Shown here piece by piece: positions 24,844 to 33,835 of a DNA stretch of 64,000 nt. The DNA is taken from contig HE613569.1 in NCBI GenBank assembly GCA_000283635.1, positions 1,327,501-1,391,500 on the forward strand, in the 5' to 3' direction. Origin of the DNA: Streptococcus macedonicus ACA-DC 198. Lineage in GTDB: Bacteria; Bacillota; Bacilli; Lactobacillales; Streptococcaceae. The notes under the pieces are model-generated. The model saw only the letters and a list, made by a program, of their open reading frames with translations, had not been told where the DNA came from and ran no database searches. Every line of letters begins with the position of its first letter. Position 1 is the first letter of the stretch. The position numbers were made by a program, and so were the translations under genes.

Positions 24844-26205
24844 ATGAATATTTTCAAAAAAAGCGTATTAAAATTTATTCTTTCATTTTTAACCATCATA
24901 TTTATTGATATTTTTCTATTAGTTATCACTACAAATTATATTCGTAGTCAACAATCAGCTATGGATATTATAAAAACAGTTTCCTCCAACATCATCCCTG
25001 AAAATAATACTTATAAAGTTAGTTTAAAAGGAAAAGAACTAATCGAGATGAATAATTTATGGGTCATGATCATTGATCAAGATAGCGGGAAGGAAAAATT
25101 TAATATAAATAAACCTACTAATATAAAAAGTAACTTTGATTATGCTGATGTTATCAGGTTCTCTCGATACTATTTAGAAGATTATCCTGTCTTTACCCAA
25201 ATTAATGAGGAGCAGAAAGATATTTACATTATTGCCTTTCCAAAAGACAGCATTATTCGATATGGTAATAATTACTTTGATTTAAAGAGAGTTCAAATTT
25301 TTCCAATTCTTATTCTAGCTATAATTTTTGTCAATTGCTTATTTTGTTTATTTCTATATATGTATAGTATTACGTTCTTAAATCGTAATATACAACCCAT
25401 TATCAGTGCAATTGGTAACTTACCATTAGGTTTAAATAAGCAGGTTGACTCAGTCAAAGAGTTAGATCGATTGACTTTAGCAGTTAATTCCGCCAACAGG
25501 AAATTACGTGAAAATGAAGAGTTTAAGGAAAATTGGATTTCCGGAATAGCACATGATATAAAAACTCCACTTTCAGTTATCGTGTCCAATACATCTTTAG
25601 CTATCGAAAAAACAGATAATGAAAATCTTCTAAAACATCTCAAACCCACTTTAGTTGAGAGTCATTACATCCAAAATTTATTGAACGACCTCAATATTTT
25701 TGCAAGATTAACAAATGGTAATTTCAAATTGAACTTGGAGATTGTTGAAATTATTCCTTTCTTTAAAGAAATAATTATTCAAATTATTAATCAAGAAATT
25801 TGGGAAGAATTTAACTTTGAGTTTTCACACGATTCCAACCTCTTTAGAAAAAAAATGTATGTTGAAAAGGCCCTCATTTCTCGAGTTATCCATAACTTAA
25901 TCTATAACTCAGTACTTCATAATAGATCAGGATGCAAAATTAGTATAATTCTAGAATGTACTTCAAATAATGAATTTTCTATAACAGTTCTAGATAACGG
26001 AGTAGGGGTTTCTCCTGATAGACTCAAGAGTATTAGCATCTCTAATATTGAAGAATTTAATTTTGACATATCAGGCGTTAGAAGAAGTGGTATGGGATTA
26101 AAAATTTCTAAACAAATTATTAATCGACACGGAGGCAGTTTTATTATTACAAGTCAGCAGAATAAATATTTCCAATCGAAAATCATACTTCCACTCAAAA
26201 AATAA
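24844..26205 (+). CDS. scnK: Sensor histidine kinase of lantibiotic cluster 1
   Basis: A 453-residue membrane kinase. The start ATG at 24844 (MNIFKKSVLKF) follows CGGAG; an in-frame earlier codon overlaps scnR and is unlikely. Two transmembrane helices (about residues 8-30 and 150-175) flank an extracellular sensor loop. HisKA follows with the phosphorylated His in SGIAHDIKTPLSV, then a HATPase domain with N-box HNLIYNSVLHN, G1 VLDNGVGV and G2 SGMGLKIS. It likely senses the secreted lantibiotic or another cell-envelope signal and phosphorylates the regulator encoded 16 bases upstream. Confidence 0.88.
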   Translation: MNIFKKSVLKFILSFLTIIFIDIFLLVITTNYIRSQQSAMDIIKTVSSNIIPENNTYKVSLKGKELIEMNNLWVMIIDQDSGKEKFNINKPTNIKSNFDYADVIRFSRYYLEDYPVFTQINEEQKDIYIIAFPKDSIIRYGNNYFDLKRVQIFPILILAIIFVNCLFCLFLYMYSITFLNRNIQPIISAIGNLPLGLNKQVDSVKELDRLTLAVNSANRKLRENEEFKENWISGIAHDIKTPLSVIVSNTSLAIEKTDNENLLKHLKPTLVESHYIQNLLNDLNIFARLTNGNFKLNLEIVEIIPFFKEIIIQIINQEIWEEFNFEFSHDSNLFRKKMYVEKALISRVIHNLIYNSVLHNRSGCKISIILECTSNNEFSITVLDNGVGVSPDRLKSISISNIEEFNFDISGVRRSGMGLKISKQIINRHGGSFIITSQQNKYFQSKIILPLKK

Positions 26206-26284
26206 TCTACTTCACAGAATTAATAATTAATATTTTAGAGAATCTCTATTAACTCAAATTTAGTTTGTTGAGATTTCCTTATAT

Positions 26285-28150
26285 TTATTCTATCTGAATA
26301 CCATCCCGTAATTTTGAACCTACATCTCTCCTAGCATTCAACACTTTCACAAACCTTTCCAACCTTCTAGCTAGTCCCTCATACTCATCAAGATAATGAC
26401 CTAGCTCCTCTTGTAATACTCCTATTTCCTCATTTACCTGTTCTAATGAAATTGATTCGGTTAAATTTAACTTTGAAAAATCATACCTTGCTAGTTTTTG
26501 ACTGCTCAATTCAGCACCCTTCAGATTGATAAATACTTCCGCCATCTTGTTTAAGGTGGCGATTTTTTCGTTTGTTTGAGTCAGTTTTATATCTAGCTCT
26601 GCTATTTCTGCGACTAGTTCGTCTTTAATGTCTTGGTATTTCTTATCAGTTTCAGTTAATTCAATCAAGAGGTTAATCTCAGAAATCTTTTTCTGTAAAC
26701 TTTCAACTGTTGGTCTTTTGTATGGTATCATCCGACTATCATTGGTCAACTGTCTAATCAAGGTTCGCCCTTTGATGTACTGATTCTTATCCGAGTTTTC
26801 TTTGTTATAGACAAAGTATGAAGTTGTCTCACGAATATAAACTTTATATTTTTTCTGTTTGTCTTCTTCAATAATATCTAGTTGATAGTTGGGAATGAAA
26901 ACAAGGCCACTCTGCTTAATACCAAAAGACACCTTGATATAAATCCCTTCATCAACTAACTTCTCAATTTGGTGTTCTGCAAGCTCCACTTCAAACTCAT
27001 GAACGGCATCTCGCTTCTTCTTAAATCCCTCAAAGGCTTCCTCAATTTCTTCAGTGGCTACCTTGTCCTTATCTCGTTCTTCTTGAAAAGCATGGTACTG
27101 TTCCTGTAAATTCTCTAATCCTTCTGAATCACCAACTTCCATATTTTTAAAGTAATCTTGAAAAAAATTGACATCATATAATTTCTTATCACTTATTTTT
27201 TTATGACTCAGACTGAATTGCTTTCCACTTTCTTCAAGTATAAAGATTACATTTTTTTGTTTTAAGTCAATGGTTAGATTCAATTCTTTTGCTTTTGTTA
27301 GTAACTCTTCTAAAGAATTAACACGGTTCAACAAAAATTCTAAACGACTTTCAATCTCTTGTTTGGCGAAATGTGTACGAAAAAATTCTTCATCATATAA
27401 ATATCGTTTACTGAGTTGGCGTCCTCGAATTGGTTTTGTCATTGCTCTATCTGTCATCATGAATCGACTATGCTTCTGACTAAAATCAATATGAACATGC
27501 AATTGCTCTGCTTTTTCCAAAAAATCCTCAAAGGACTTTGACTGCCGCATCAAAAAATAAAGACGTTGCTTCAATTCAAATTTATGACTAGACTGCCTAT
27601 ATTTTTGATAGTCACGGTAAGAGAAACGCTTTTCAATAATTTTTGCCCCCGCCATTTTAGAAATACGGTCTGAAATCATACGTAAATTTCGTTCCAAGGC
27701 ATAATTCCATATCAACTTTTTATCTGAATTACGGTCAATGGCGTTGATTAGGATGTGATTATGAACATGATCTTTGTCTGTATGAGTCGCTACGATAAAC
27801 TTAAAGCGACCTCCTGTTAATTCCATCATGGTATCATAACCAATGCGGTTTATTTCTTCAGGTGTCAGATTATCCTCAGGAGAAAATGATTGGATGAGAT
27901 GATGGGCATGAATATTTTGCTGGTGTTTTTCTTGTCGGTCATTTCTAGATTCGTACAACTTGTCGTTATTGGTAAAGTTGACATTGTACATTTCTACCAT
28001 TTCTTCATAGCTAGGAAAGTCTAAGTAATTGCTCATGCCAAAATCAGATACCAATTTCAAATTGTCCGTTTTATCGGGATTGAGGATATACTTAATCAGA
28101 CGCCTACGATATTTTTTTCCGTGTGTCGCAAAGTGTTTAGTGACTACCAT
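26285..28150 (-). CDS. ICE relaxase (MobP-type)
   Basis: A 621-residue relaxase that nicks oriT and pilots the transferred strand. The N-terminal part has the HUH metal-binding motif in ATHTDKDHVHNHILINA (three histidines) and an upstream HAHHLIQSF segment; the candidate catalytic Tyr lies early (YRRRLIKYIL). The C-terminal half is helical and charged, with coiled-coil stretches near 350-400 and 480-560. Its start overlaps the end of the MobC-like gene by 14 bases, so the two are translated together. Length and neighbours match the relaxase of the ICESa2603 family, from memory. The gene is intact. Confidence 0.85.
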   Translation of the reverse strand: MVVTKHFATHGKKYRRRLIKYILNPDKTDNLKLVSDFGMSNYLDFPSYEEMVEMYNVNFTNNDKLYESRNDRQEKHQQNIHAHHLIQSFSPEDNLTPEEINRIGYDTMMELTGGRFKFIVATHTDKDHVHNHILINAIDRNSDKKLIWNYALERNLRMISDRISKMAGAKIIEKRFSYRDYQKYRQSSHKFELKQRLYFLMRQSKSFEDFLEKAEQLHVHIDFSQKHSRFMMTDRAMTKPIRGRQLSKRYLYDEEFFRTHFAKQEIESRLEFLLNRVNSLEELLTKAKELNLTIDLKQKNVIFILEESGKQFSLSHKKISDKKLYDVNFFQDYFKNMEVGDSEGLENLQEQYHAFQEERDKDKVATEEIEEAFEGFKKKRDAVHEFEVELAEHQIEKLVDEGIYIKVSFGIKQSGLVFIPNYQLDIIEEDKQKKYKVYIRETTSYFVYNKENSDKNQYIKGRTLIRQLTNDSRMIPYKRPTVESLQKKISEINLLIELTETDKKYQDIKDELVAEIAELDIKLTQTNEKIATLNKMAEVFINLKGAELSSQKLARYDFSKLNLTESISLEQVNEEIGVLQEELGHYLDEYEGLARRLERFVKVLNARRDVGSKLRDGIQIE

Positions 28151-28502
28151 AGAACTCCTTCAGTCTTTTCACTTCCACTTGAAATTCTTTCTCTACTCCA
28201 GTAATCAACTCACTAACTCCCTTACTCAATTCTTGTAACTGTTCCTGAGAAATCAGATAGCTCTGATTGATAGCACGCGCAATTTGATTAATGTTATTTC
28301 CGATCCGTCTCAATTCAAATACTAACTGGTCATAGGTATCCGTATTAATGGTGACAAATGACATATTGGGATTCAGCAATACTTTTCTGGCATAGACTGA
28401 AAAATTTTGACAGTGACTCTTGTCGATTCGCTCATTCAATTGATGTAACTCTGAATCTGTTAGAAATACTTTTTTGAGATTGGTACGATAACGATAAACC
28501 AT
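28137..28502 (-). CDS. mobC: MobC-like relaxosome accessory protein
   Basis: A 121-residue protein with a ribbon-helix-helix-like N-terminus (RTNLKKVFLTDSELHQLNERI) and the MobC signature FELRRIGNNINQIARAIN. MobC proteins bind oriT, help strand opening and guide the relaxase. It precedes the relaxase gene and overlaps its start. The upstream gene encodes a second small protein with a similar plan. Both probably form the relaxosome with the oriT candidate just upstream. Confidence 0.8.
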   Translation of the reverse strand: MVYRYRTNLKKVFLTDSELHQLNERIDKSHCQNFSVYARKVLLNPNMSFVTINTDTYDQLVFELRRIGNNINQIARAINQSYLISQEQLQELSKGVSELITGVEKEFQVEVKRLKEFYGSH

Positions 28503-28511
28503 AGTAGCCTC

Positions 28512-28871
28512 CTATCTCATGTATTTTTCACGAAACCCACGACTGAGTGGCTGCACTTGATTGACTTCCGCAATCAATTCTTGAACGCAGGTCAATAAGA
28601 TTGACACGTGCTCTTGAGTCACTTGATGATTCTCTCTTGCGACAACTAGAACTTCATGCACATCTCGACTAATCTGTTCAAACTTTTGAGACTGCCAAAG
28701 GGAGAACCAACTTTCAAAAATTCTATCCTGATAATTCTTTTTCAATAAATTTTGACGAAGAAATTCTGAGAAACTATCCACTTTTTGTTTCCTCATCATT
28801 TCTTTTATTTGTTTTTCTTCTTGTCTCGTGATTCTAAATTGCTTACGGATTAACTTAATTTCTTGTCCCAT
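28512..28871 (-). CDS. Second small mobilisation protein, RHH-like
   Basis: A 119-residue basic protein starting MGQEIKLIRKQFRITRQEEK, with an RHH-like fold prediction (VDSFSEFLRQNLLKK) and a helical C-terminus (EVLVVARENHQVTQEHVSIL). It lies between the oriT candidate and mobC in the same operon. Proteins of this type in streptococcal ICEs are thought to bind oriT. I do not recognise a named family with certainty; the role rests on context and fold pattern. Confidence 0.65.
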   Translation of the reverse strand: MGQEIKLIRKQFRITRQEEKQIKEMMRKQKVDSFSEFLRQNLLKKNYQDRIFESWFSLWQSQKFEQISRDVHEVLVVARENHQVTQEHVSILLTCVQELIAEVNQVQPLSRGFREKYMR

Positions 28872-28883
28872 CCTACTATCCTT

Positions 28884-29110
28884 TCAAAATGATACTTGTC
28901 TTACAATGTAAGGCTGCCTCACATTGTCAGTACGATTCCTAAAGACCTCAGTCTCTCCTTGTTCGGTCTTTGCGAGCTCAGGCATTGTGGTCACAATACC
29001 CAAAAAATCATATCGCCAGCCGACCAAAACCTTCCAGTTTTGACAGCTAACGATAAGATAACTTGGTGGCTTCGCCCCCAAACCCCCAGTGAAAAATCAA
29101 GGATTGATTT
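28884..29110. other. Candidate oriT of the ICE
   Basis: This gene-free stretch upstream of the mobilisation operon has several palindromes: TTACAATGTAA (28901-28911), ACAATGT with ACATTGT (28903-28909 and 28921-28927) and ATTGTG with CACAAT (28984-28997). It also has a G/C-skewed tract, CGCCCCCAAACCCCC, near 29074. Position, palindromes and skew fit an origin of transfer recognised by the adjacent relaxase and MobC. The nick site cannot be fixed from sequence alone. The remainder to 29180 shows no gene. Confidence 0.45.
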
Positions 29111-29179
29111 TCTTAGGAATGGTATTAGGATAGCAGGGATGATTTGGAAAAGTTATCACAGTATGAAAATTAGAGTAAG

Positions 29180-29202
29180 AAAAAAGAGAGCTAGATGCTC
29201 TC
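29180..29202 (-). terminator. Terminator of the kinase gene
   Basis: GAGAGC (29186-29191) and GCTCTC (29197-29202) form a stem followed on the minus strand by six T. It lies about 80 bases after the kinase stop codon and separates that gene from the oriT and mob operon. Confidence 0.65.
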
Positions 29203-29280
29203 AAATTCATGTTACATTTTAAAACAAATATTACTCTTGTTAGTCCCTCGGCTTATCTAAATTTTCTAATTCTCATCACT

Positions 29281-30789
29281 TCATCTTCCTTCCAAAATTT
29301 CTTCAATTATTGGCTCAACACCATTGGAAATTAAATTGCCTATTTTACTCTGCGCATTAAATCTCCCCACAGTATAAGCTACATGCCTCAAAATTTTTGC
29401 AGCAACCTCTTTAACAGTATAAGAAAAAGTTTCATTTAAAATCATATAGGCTAATGTGGCAAATGGATCTGCGTGTTCAAATCTCTTTAGCACTCTTACA
29501 TAATTTGCGTCAATCAATTGAATAGTATGATTCGCATGCTCATTATCAATTTTCATAAAAGATAATAAACAATTAAGAAAAGTTTCCCCATTGTCGATAC
29601 ACTTTTGGCAGAGAATATCACCAGACAATTCATAGATATAATTTTCTATATCTTCATCAAATGTACCTTCAGCAATCTTTTTCCAAATTGCTTTTTCAAA
29701 CTCTGCAGCACTTCTTATAGTAATCCATCTATTCAATGCAGTAAGCATTTCATCTGCATCTTGATAACGGTAATCTGGATTTAAATTAGTGGCCTTTTCA
29801 CTGATAGAACGAAATATATGGGAAAAATTATTTGGACTTGCCATCATAATAAAATTAATAATTCTACCTAGAGAATAGACATCACTTCTTTTATCAGCAT
29901 CTTTTAAAAGTGTTAGCTGTTCAGGAGCACAATAAAATAATTGACCGAAGGAAGCCGTATCCATTGTTTGATGTGATGTAAGAGTATTCAGGTTCTTACC
30001 AAGTCCAAAGTCTGCAATCTTAATAACACCATCAACCAGAAAAATATTAGTTGGACTTAAGTCCCTATGAAGAACTTCTCTTTCATGAACTAATTTCATT
30101 GTGTACAATATTTGACGTATGATGTTTAATCTAGAATCATCAGTAAGATCATTTTCTTCTATGAATTTAAATAAAGTTGTCTCAGCCTTTTCCATTGTAT
30201 ATGAACATGTAGATTCGTCGAAGTCATAAACCCGAATGACACTCCCAATATCACCACAAGACTTTGTAATCATGAACTCACGCTTCAAACGACTTCTTAA
30301 CGACTTTACTTTGATAGAGTCTTCGTTTAGCTTCTTTAGTACTAGTCCTGTAGATTTTTGATAATAGATATCAGCGAAACCACCCTTTCCTATTTCTTCC
30401 AGGTCTAAGTCAATTTCAACCAAATGGAATTTATTGTCTTTTTTTGAAAGTTTTAAAGAATAAACTGAACAAACTTCATCTAGTTTCTTTCGTACTCTTT
30501 GCTGATGTTCAAGTGCATCAACTTCGCTAGTTTTTCTTTCGGTTAACAGATAGTTCTTACTGAGTATGATAGAAAGAAAAACATCAATTTTGTTCTTTCG
30601 TGAAAACTCTATAAGTTTCTCATTTACATATCTCCATCGAGTATTAAAACCTTGGCCATAAACATCTTGATATTGGAAATATGTATTAAAAAAATGAACC
30701 AGTTGAGGTCCTGATTTATATTCGTACAGTTCTTCCTCATCACCACAAAATATCTTTGCTAATCTTTCATAAAACTCTGGATTGACCAA
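29281..30789 (-). CDS. Ser/Thr protein kinase with unrecognised N-terminal domain (possible defence gene)
   Basis: A 502-residue cytoplasmic protein with no membrane segment. Residues 1 to about 125 (FYERLAKIFCGDEEELYEY, then GFNTRWRYVNEKLIEF) form a region I cannot name. A complete eukaryotic-like kinase domain follows: glycine loop GKGGFADIYY, Lys in VLKKL, catalytic loop VLHRDLSPTNIFL, IADFGLG, and CAPEQ. After about residue 370 comes a helical repeat-like tail. The start is TTG at 30789 with GGAGG eight bases upstream. A strong promoter (TTGACA-17-TACACT) and its own terminator make it a single-gene unit. Such cargo kinases in mobile elements include anti-phage Stk2-like proteins; a regulatory role is also possible. 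Confidence 0.75.
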   Translation of the reverse strand: MVNPEFYERLAKIFCGDEEELYEYKSGPQLVHFFNTYFQYQDVYGQGFNTRWRYVNEKLIEFSRKNKIDVFLSIILSKNYLLTERKTSEVDALEHQQRVRKKLDEVCSVYSLKLSKKDNKFHLVEIDLDLEEIGKGGFADIYYQKSTGLVLKKLNEDSIKVKSLRSRLKREFMITKSCGDIGSVIRVYDFDESTCSYTMEKAETTLFKFIEENDLTDDSRLNIIRQILYTMKLVHEREVLHRDLSPTNIFLVDGVIKIADFGLGKNLNTLTSHQTMDTASFGQLFYCAPEQLTLLKDADKRSDVYSLGRIINFIMMASPNNFSHIFRSISEKATNLNPDYRYQDADEMLTALNRWITIRSAAEFEKAIWKKIAEGTFDEDIENYIYELSGDILCQKCIDNGETFLNCLLSFMKIDNEHANHTIQLIDANYVRVLKRFEHADPFATLAYMILNETFSYTVKEVAAKILRHVAYTVGRFNAQSKIGNLISNGVEPIIEEILEGR

Positions 30790-30816
30790 CGGTAAACCTC
30801 CACATATTTTGTGTCA

Positions 30817-30845
30817 AGTGTAGCAAAATACAAAATACTTGTCAA
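30817..30845 (-). promoter_or_regulatory. Promoter of the kinase gene
   Basis: On the minus strand TTGACA (30845-30840) and TACACT (30822-30817) are separated by 17 bases, close to the sigma-A consensus. This suggests steady expression. Confidence 0.7.
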
Positions 30846-30874
30846 AACATTTCAAATTCTAGATACATTTCTTC

Positions 30875-30927
30875 TTGCAAGTTAAAATTTTTTTGATATA
30901 ATTTTGTTAGTTTATAAAACAACAAAA
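30875..30927 (+). promoter_or_regulatory. Promoter/operator of the S24 repressor-umuC operon
   Basis: TTGCAA (30875-30880) and TATAAT (30897-30902) are 16 bases apart. Directly after the -10 box, TTTTGTT (30902-30908) and AACAAAA (30921-30927) form an inverted repeat over the transcript start. This fits autorepression by the first gene, relieved on DNA damage. Confidence 0.55.
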
Positions 30928-30943
30928 GAATTCAGGAGAGGTT

Positions 30944-31636
30944 ATGTTTTCAGGCAATCGTCTAAAAGAAAGACGAGTGGCGTTAGGCTATTCGCAATCT
31001 GCCATGGCAGATAAACTTAATATCAATCGTTCCTCCTACTTCAATTGGGAAATTGGCAAGACAAGGCCAAATCAAAAAAATCTTTCTGCCCTTGCAAGAA
31101 TACTTGATGTTCCAACAACCTATTTTGAATCAGAATACAAGATTGTGAATACCTATCTCCAACTTTCTTCAGAAAATCAAGGAAAGGTTGATCAGTATGC
31201 TGATGAGTTACTTCAAAAACAACAATCACAAGAGAAAGTAATTCCTCTTTTTGCAGTTGAGGTCTTATCTGATGTTTCTCTTTCTGCTGGTCTTGGAGAA
31301 TCACTCTTTGATGAATACGAGACTGAGACCGTCTATGCTGAGGAAGAACAGTATGGTTATGATATCGCTGCTTGGATTAAAGGAGATTCTATGGAACCCA
31401 TCTATCTTGATGGTGAAGTAGCCCTTATTCGTGCTAGTGGTTTTGATTACGATGGTGCAGTCTACGCCCTATCTTGGAATGATTCTGTCTATATAAAAAA
31501 ACTTTATCGAGAAGAAAATGGCTTTAGAATGGTGTCACTCAACGATAACTTCCCGGATAAATGGATTCCTTATGAAGATAATCCTCGTATCGTAGGGCTT
31601 GTTGTAAGTCACTTTATGCCAGTTATAGGAGCCTAA
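30944..31636 (+). CDS. XRE/S24 repressor, LexA/UmuD-like self-cleaving regulator
   Basis: A 230-residue protein with an N-terminal HTH (LKERRVALGYSQSAMADKLNINRSSYFNWEIGK) and a C-terminal S24 peptidase domain. The catalytic Ser is in IKGDSMEPIY and the Lys in SVYIKKLY. The cleavage site is probably the Ala-Gly in LSAGLGES. Proteins of this plan repress SOS-type genes and cut themselves when RecA filaments form. It heads the plus-strand operon with the Y-family polymerase and likely controls it through the palindrome in its promoter. ATG at 30944 follows AGGAGAGG. Confidence 0.85.
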   Translation: MFSGNRLKERRVALGYSQSAMADKLNINRSSYFNWEIGKTRPNQKNLSALARILDVPTTYFESEYKIVNTYLQLSSENQGKVDQYADELLQKQQSQEKVIPLFAVEVLSDVSLSAGLGESLFDEYETETVYAEEEQYGYDIAAWIKGDSMEPIYLDGEVALIRASGFDYDGAVYALSWNDSVYIKKLYREENGFRMVSLNDNFPDKWIPYEDNPRIVGLVVSHFMPVIGA

Positions 31637-31638
31637 GA

Positions 31639-31773
31639 ATGACAGTTAATGTTAATGAAATGATTTATCTCAAAGACAATCGTATCTATTTTACACCCTA
31701 CCTCAAAGAGTATGACATTACTGATCATATTCAGGAACTGATGGAAGAATTAGAAATGCTTAAAAGAGGATAA
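31639..31773 (+). CDS. Small protein between repressor and umuC
   Basis: A 44-residue protein (MTVNVNEMIYLKDNRIYFTP, then helical YLKEYDITDHIQELMEELEML) starting two bases after the repressor stop and ending one base before the polymerase start. The tight packing in a coupled operon supports that it is translated. Similar small genes occur at this place in streptococcal mutagenesis cassettes. Function unknown. Confidence 0.6.
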   Translation: MTVNVNEMIYLKDNRIYFTPYLKEYDITDHIQELMEELEMLKRG

Positions 31774-31774
31774 G

Positions 31775-33193
31775 ATGATGGGCTATATCGATTATTCAAA
31801 AGAACCTCAGTCTGATATAGCTTTCGTTGACATGAAATCATTCTATGCTTCAGTTGAATGCGTGGATAGAGGATTGAATCCACTCCATACCTCTCTCTGT
31901 GTCATGAGTCGGGCAGATAACGCTGGAGGCTTAATTTTAGCTTCTTCTCCCATGTTCAAAAAAGTTTTTGGAAAAAATAATGTCGGACGTGCCTACGATT
32001 TGCCTTTTGACATCAGCACAAGAAAATTTGACTACTATAATGCTAAACGTCAAGGCTTAGACATATCACCACGCTATATTTCCTATATTGAACATTGGGC
32101 TAAGCGAACGCTTATTGTCCCTCCTCGAATGGATAGATATATTGAAAAGAATATTGATATTCAGCACATTTTCCAAGATTATGCTGCCCCTGAAGATATT
32201 CTCCCCTACTCCATTGATGAAGGGTTTATTGATTTAACCTCCTCGCTCAATTACTTTGTAAGTGATAAACAGATGGATAGAAAAGCAAAATTAGACGTGG
32301 TTTCTGCCAAACTACAACATGATATCTGGAAAAAGACTGGTATCTATTCTACCATTGGTATGAGTAACGCTAACCCATTATTGGCCAAACTCGCTCTAGA
32401 CAATGAAGCCAAGCGTACACCTACCATGCGTGCCAATTGGTCCTACGAAGATGTCGAAACAAAAGTCTGGTCAATCCCTAACCTAACTGATTTTTGGGGA
32501 ATTGGTTCTAGAACCGAGAAACGCCTTCACAAACTAGGGATTGCCTCTATCAAGGAACTAGCCAATAGCAATCCTGATCGATTGAAAAAAGAATTTGGAA
32601 AGGTTGGAGTCCAGTTTTGGTTTCATGCTAACGGTGTTGACGAGAGTAATGTTCATCAACCCTATAAACCAAAGTCACACGGGCTTGGTAACTCTCAGGT
32701 GCTACCTCGTGACTATGTCAAGCAGCGTGATATTGAGATTGTTCTTAGTGAAATGGCTGAACAAGTTGCCATCCGAATGAGGCGAGAACATCAGAAAGCT
32801 ACTATTGTTTCCATCTTTGTGACCTACTCTAAAACAGAAATGAAACAGCCAATCAACGCTCAAATGAAGATAGAACCCACTAATCATACACGACTGCTTA
32901 CCGATACCGTGCTAACGCTTTTTCGTAAAAAATACACGTCAGGAGCCGTTCGGGGTATTGCAGTCAATTACTCAGGATTTGTCGATGAAAACTATGCCTT
33001 AATCTCATTATTTGATGATATCGAAGCAACCGAAAAAGAAGAAAACTTACAGCGAACTATTGACCATATTAGAGACCAATTCGGTTTTTTGGCGGTTCAA
33101 AAAGGAACTGCCCTCTTAGACAGTTCCAGGAATATTGCAAGAAGTAAACTAATAGGAGGCCACTCAGCAGGTGGCTTGGAGGGATTACAATGA
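31775..33193 (+). CDS. umuC: Y-family DNA polymerase, UmuC/ImpB type
   Basis: A 472-residue translesion polymerase. Catalytic acids lie in AFVDMKSFYASVECV (first Asp) and in YSIDEGFIDLT (Asp-Glu pair). The palm continues with TGIYSTIGMSNANPLLAKLA, the thumb has the helix-hairpin-helix in LTDFWGIGSRTEKRLHKLGI, and a little-finger domain follows. It copies damaged DNA with errors as part of the SOS response. ATG at 31775 or 31778 are both possible. It overlaps the next gene by four bases (ATGA). Such cassettes are common in the ICE family and can raise host mutation rate. Confidence 0.9.
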   Translation: MMGYIDYSKEPQSDIAFVDMKSFYASVECVDRGLNPLHTSLCVMSRADNAGGLILASSPMFKKVFGKNNVGRAYDLPFDISTRKFDYYNAKRQGLDISPRYISYIEHWAKRTLIVPPRMDRYIEKNIDIQHIFQDYAAPEDILPYSIDEGFIDLTSSLNYFVSDKQMDRKAKLDVVSAKLQHDIWKKTGIYSTIGMSNANPLLAKLALDNEAKRTPTMRANWSYEDVETKVWSIPNLTDFWGIGSRTEKRLHKLGIASIKELANSNPDRLKKEFGKVGVQFWFHANGVDESNVHQPYKPKSHGLGNSQVLPRDYVKQRDIEIVLSEMAEQVAIRMRREHQKATIVSIFVTYSKTEMKQPINAQMKIEPTNHTRLLTDTVLTLFRKKYTSGAVRGIAVNYSGFVDENYALISLFDDIEATEKEENLQRTIDHIRDQFGFLAVQKGTALLDSSRNIARSKLIGGHSAGGLEGLQ

Positions 33194-33558
33194 TTGACCG
33201 ATCATACTTACCATTTCAATCCGCAAGAGACTATCAAGATGTTAACATGCAAAAGTGGATGGGGTTCTTTTTATCGGAACATACCTCTGCCTTATCAGAT
33301 GATGATAAGCAAGTCAGCTACCTTTCTGACCTATCGCTGAATCAAAAATTAATGTTACTCAGTCAGAGTTACGCTAATCAACTGACCATACAGGTGACTA
33401 GAATACAGAGAAATAACTATCAAAATATTATCGGAACCATTCCGACACTATCAACAAATGAGGTCATTCTAAAAACCAATGACGGACATATCGCTATCGC
33501 TTTAGAAGATATTATGGCTATCACATTAGTTGAGGAGGTCTACCATGAATCAGCTTGA
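33190..33558 (+). CDS. YolD-like protein
   Basis: A 122-residue protein that starts inside the umuC stop (ATGA overlap). The central segment VSYLSDLSLNQKLMLLSQSYAN and the strand-rich second half (IGTIPTLSTNEVILKTNDGHIAIALEDIMAITLVEE) fit the YolD-like family, encoded next to UV-repair/UmuC polymerases in many Firmicutes and thought to act with them. Its end overlaps the next gene by 14 bases, so the operon is translationally coupled. Confidence 0.65.
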   Translation: MIDRSYLPFQSARDYQDVNMQKWMGFFLSEHTSALSDDDKQVSYLSDLSLNQKLMLLSQSYANQLTIQVTRIQRNNYQNIIGTIPTLSTNEVILKTNDGHIAIALEDIMAITLVEEVYHESA

Positions 33559-33832
33559 CTTTTATAAAAACGAATTACAGATGGACTACTTCAGTGAAAA
33601 TTACCGTAAATTTGAAAGTGACTTCTATCGCTACTCAGCACTTGATACACCACTGACTTTTCTAACAGATGATATCATGTTAGCAATGGCGAAATCTGCT
33701 AAAAACTATTTCAAGCTCAATAAAGAAAATGCTAAAGACAATCGTGATCATTATTTCATCTTTGACATAGAAAACCTAAATGATAGTAAATTGACAAAAA
33801 AATATGTGTATCAAAAATCCATTTCGAAGTAA
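33545..33832 (+). CDS. Conserved ICE protein (DUF5960-like)
   Basis: A 95-residue protein. A TTG at 33530 is in frame, but GAGGAGG lies inside that extension, so ATG at 33545 (MNQLDFYKNELQMDYFSEN) is the start. The pattern FESDFYRYSALDTPLTFLTDDIM is one I associate with a small protein kept in ICESa2603-type elements (DUF5960 from memory). It is the last gene of the mutagenesis operon and is followed by a strong terminator. Function unknown. Confidence 0.6.
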   Translation: MNQLDFYKNELQMDYFSENYRKFESDFYRYSALDTPLTFLTDDIMLAMAKSAKNYFKLNKENAKDNRDHYFIFDIENLNDSKLTKKYVYQKSISK

Positions 33833-33835
33833 CAG

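Noticed and set aside
28896..29222. 108-codon plus-strand frame in the oriT candidate
   Set aside because: No ribosome binding site, no recognisable protein features, and it crosses several palindromes and a terminator.
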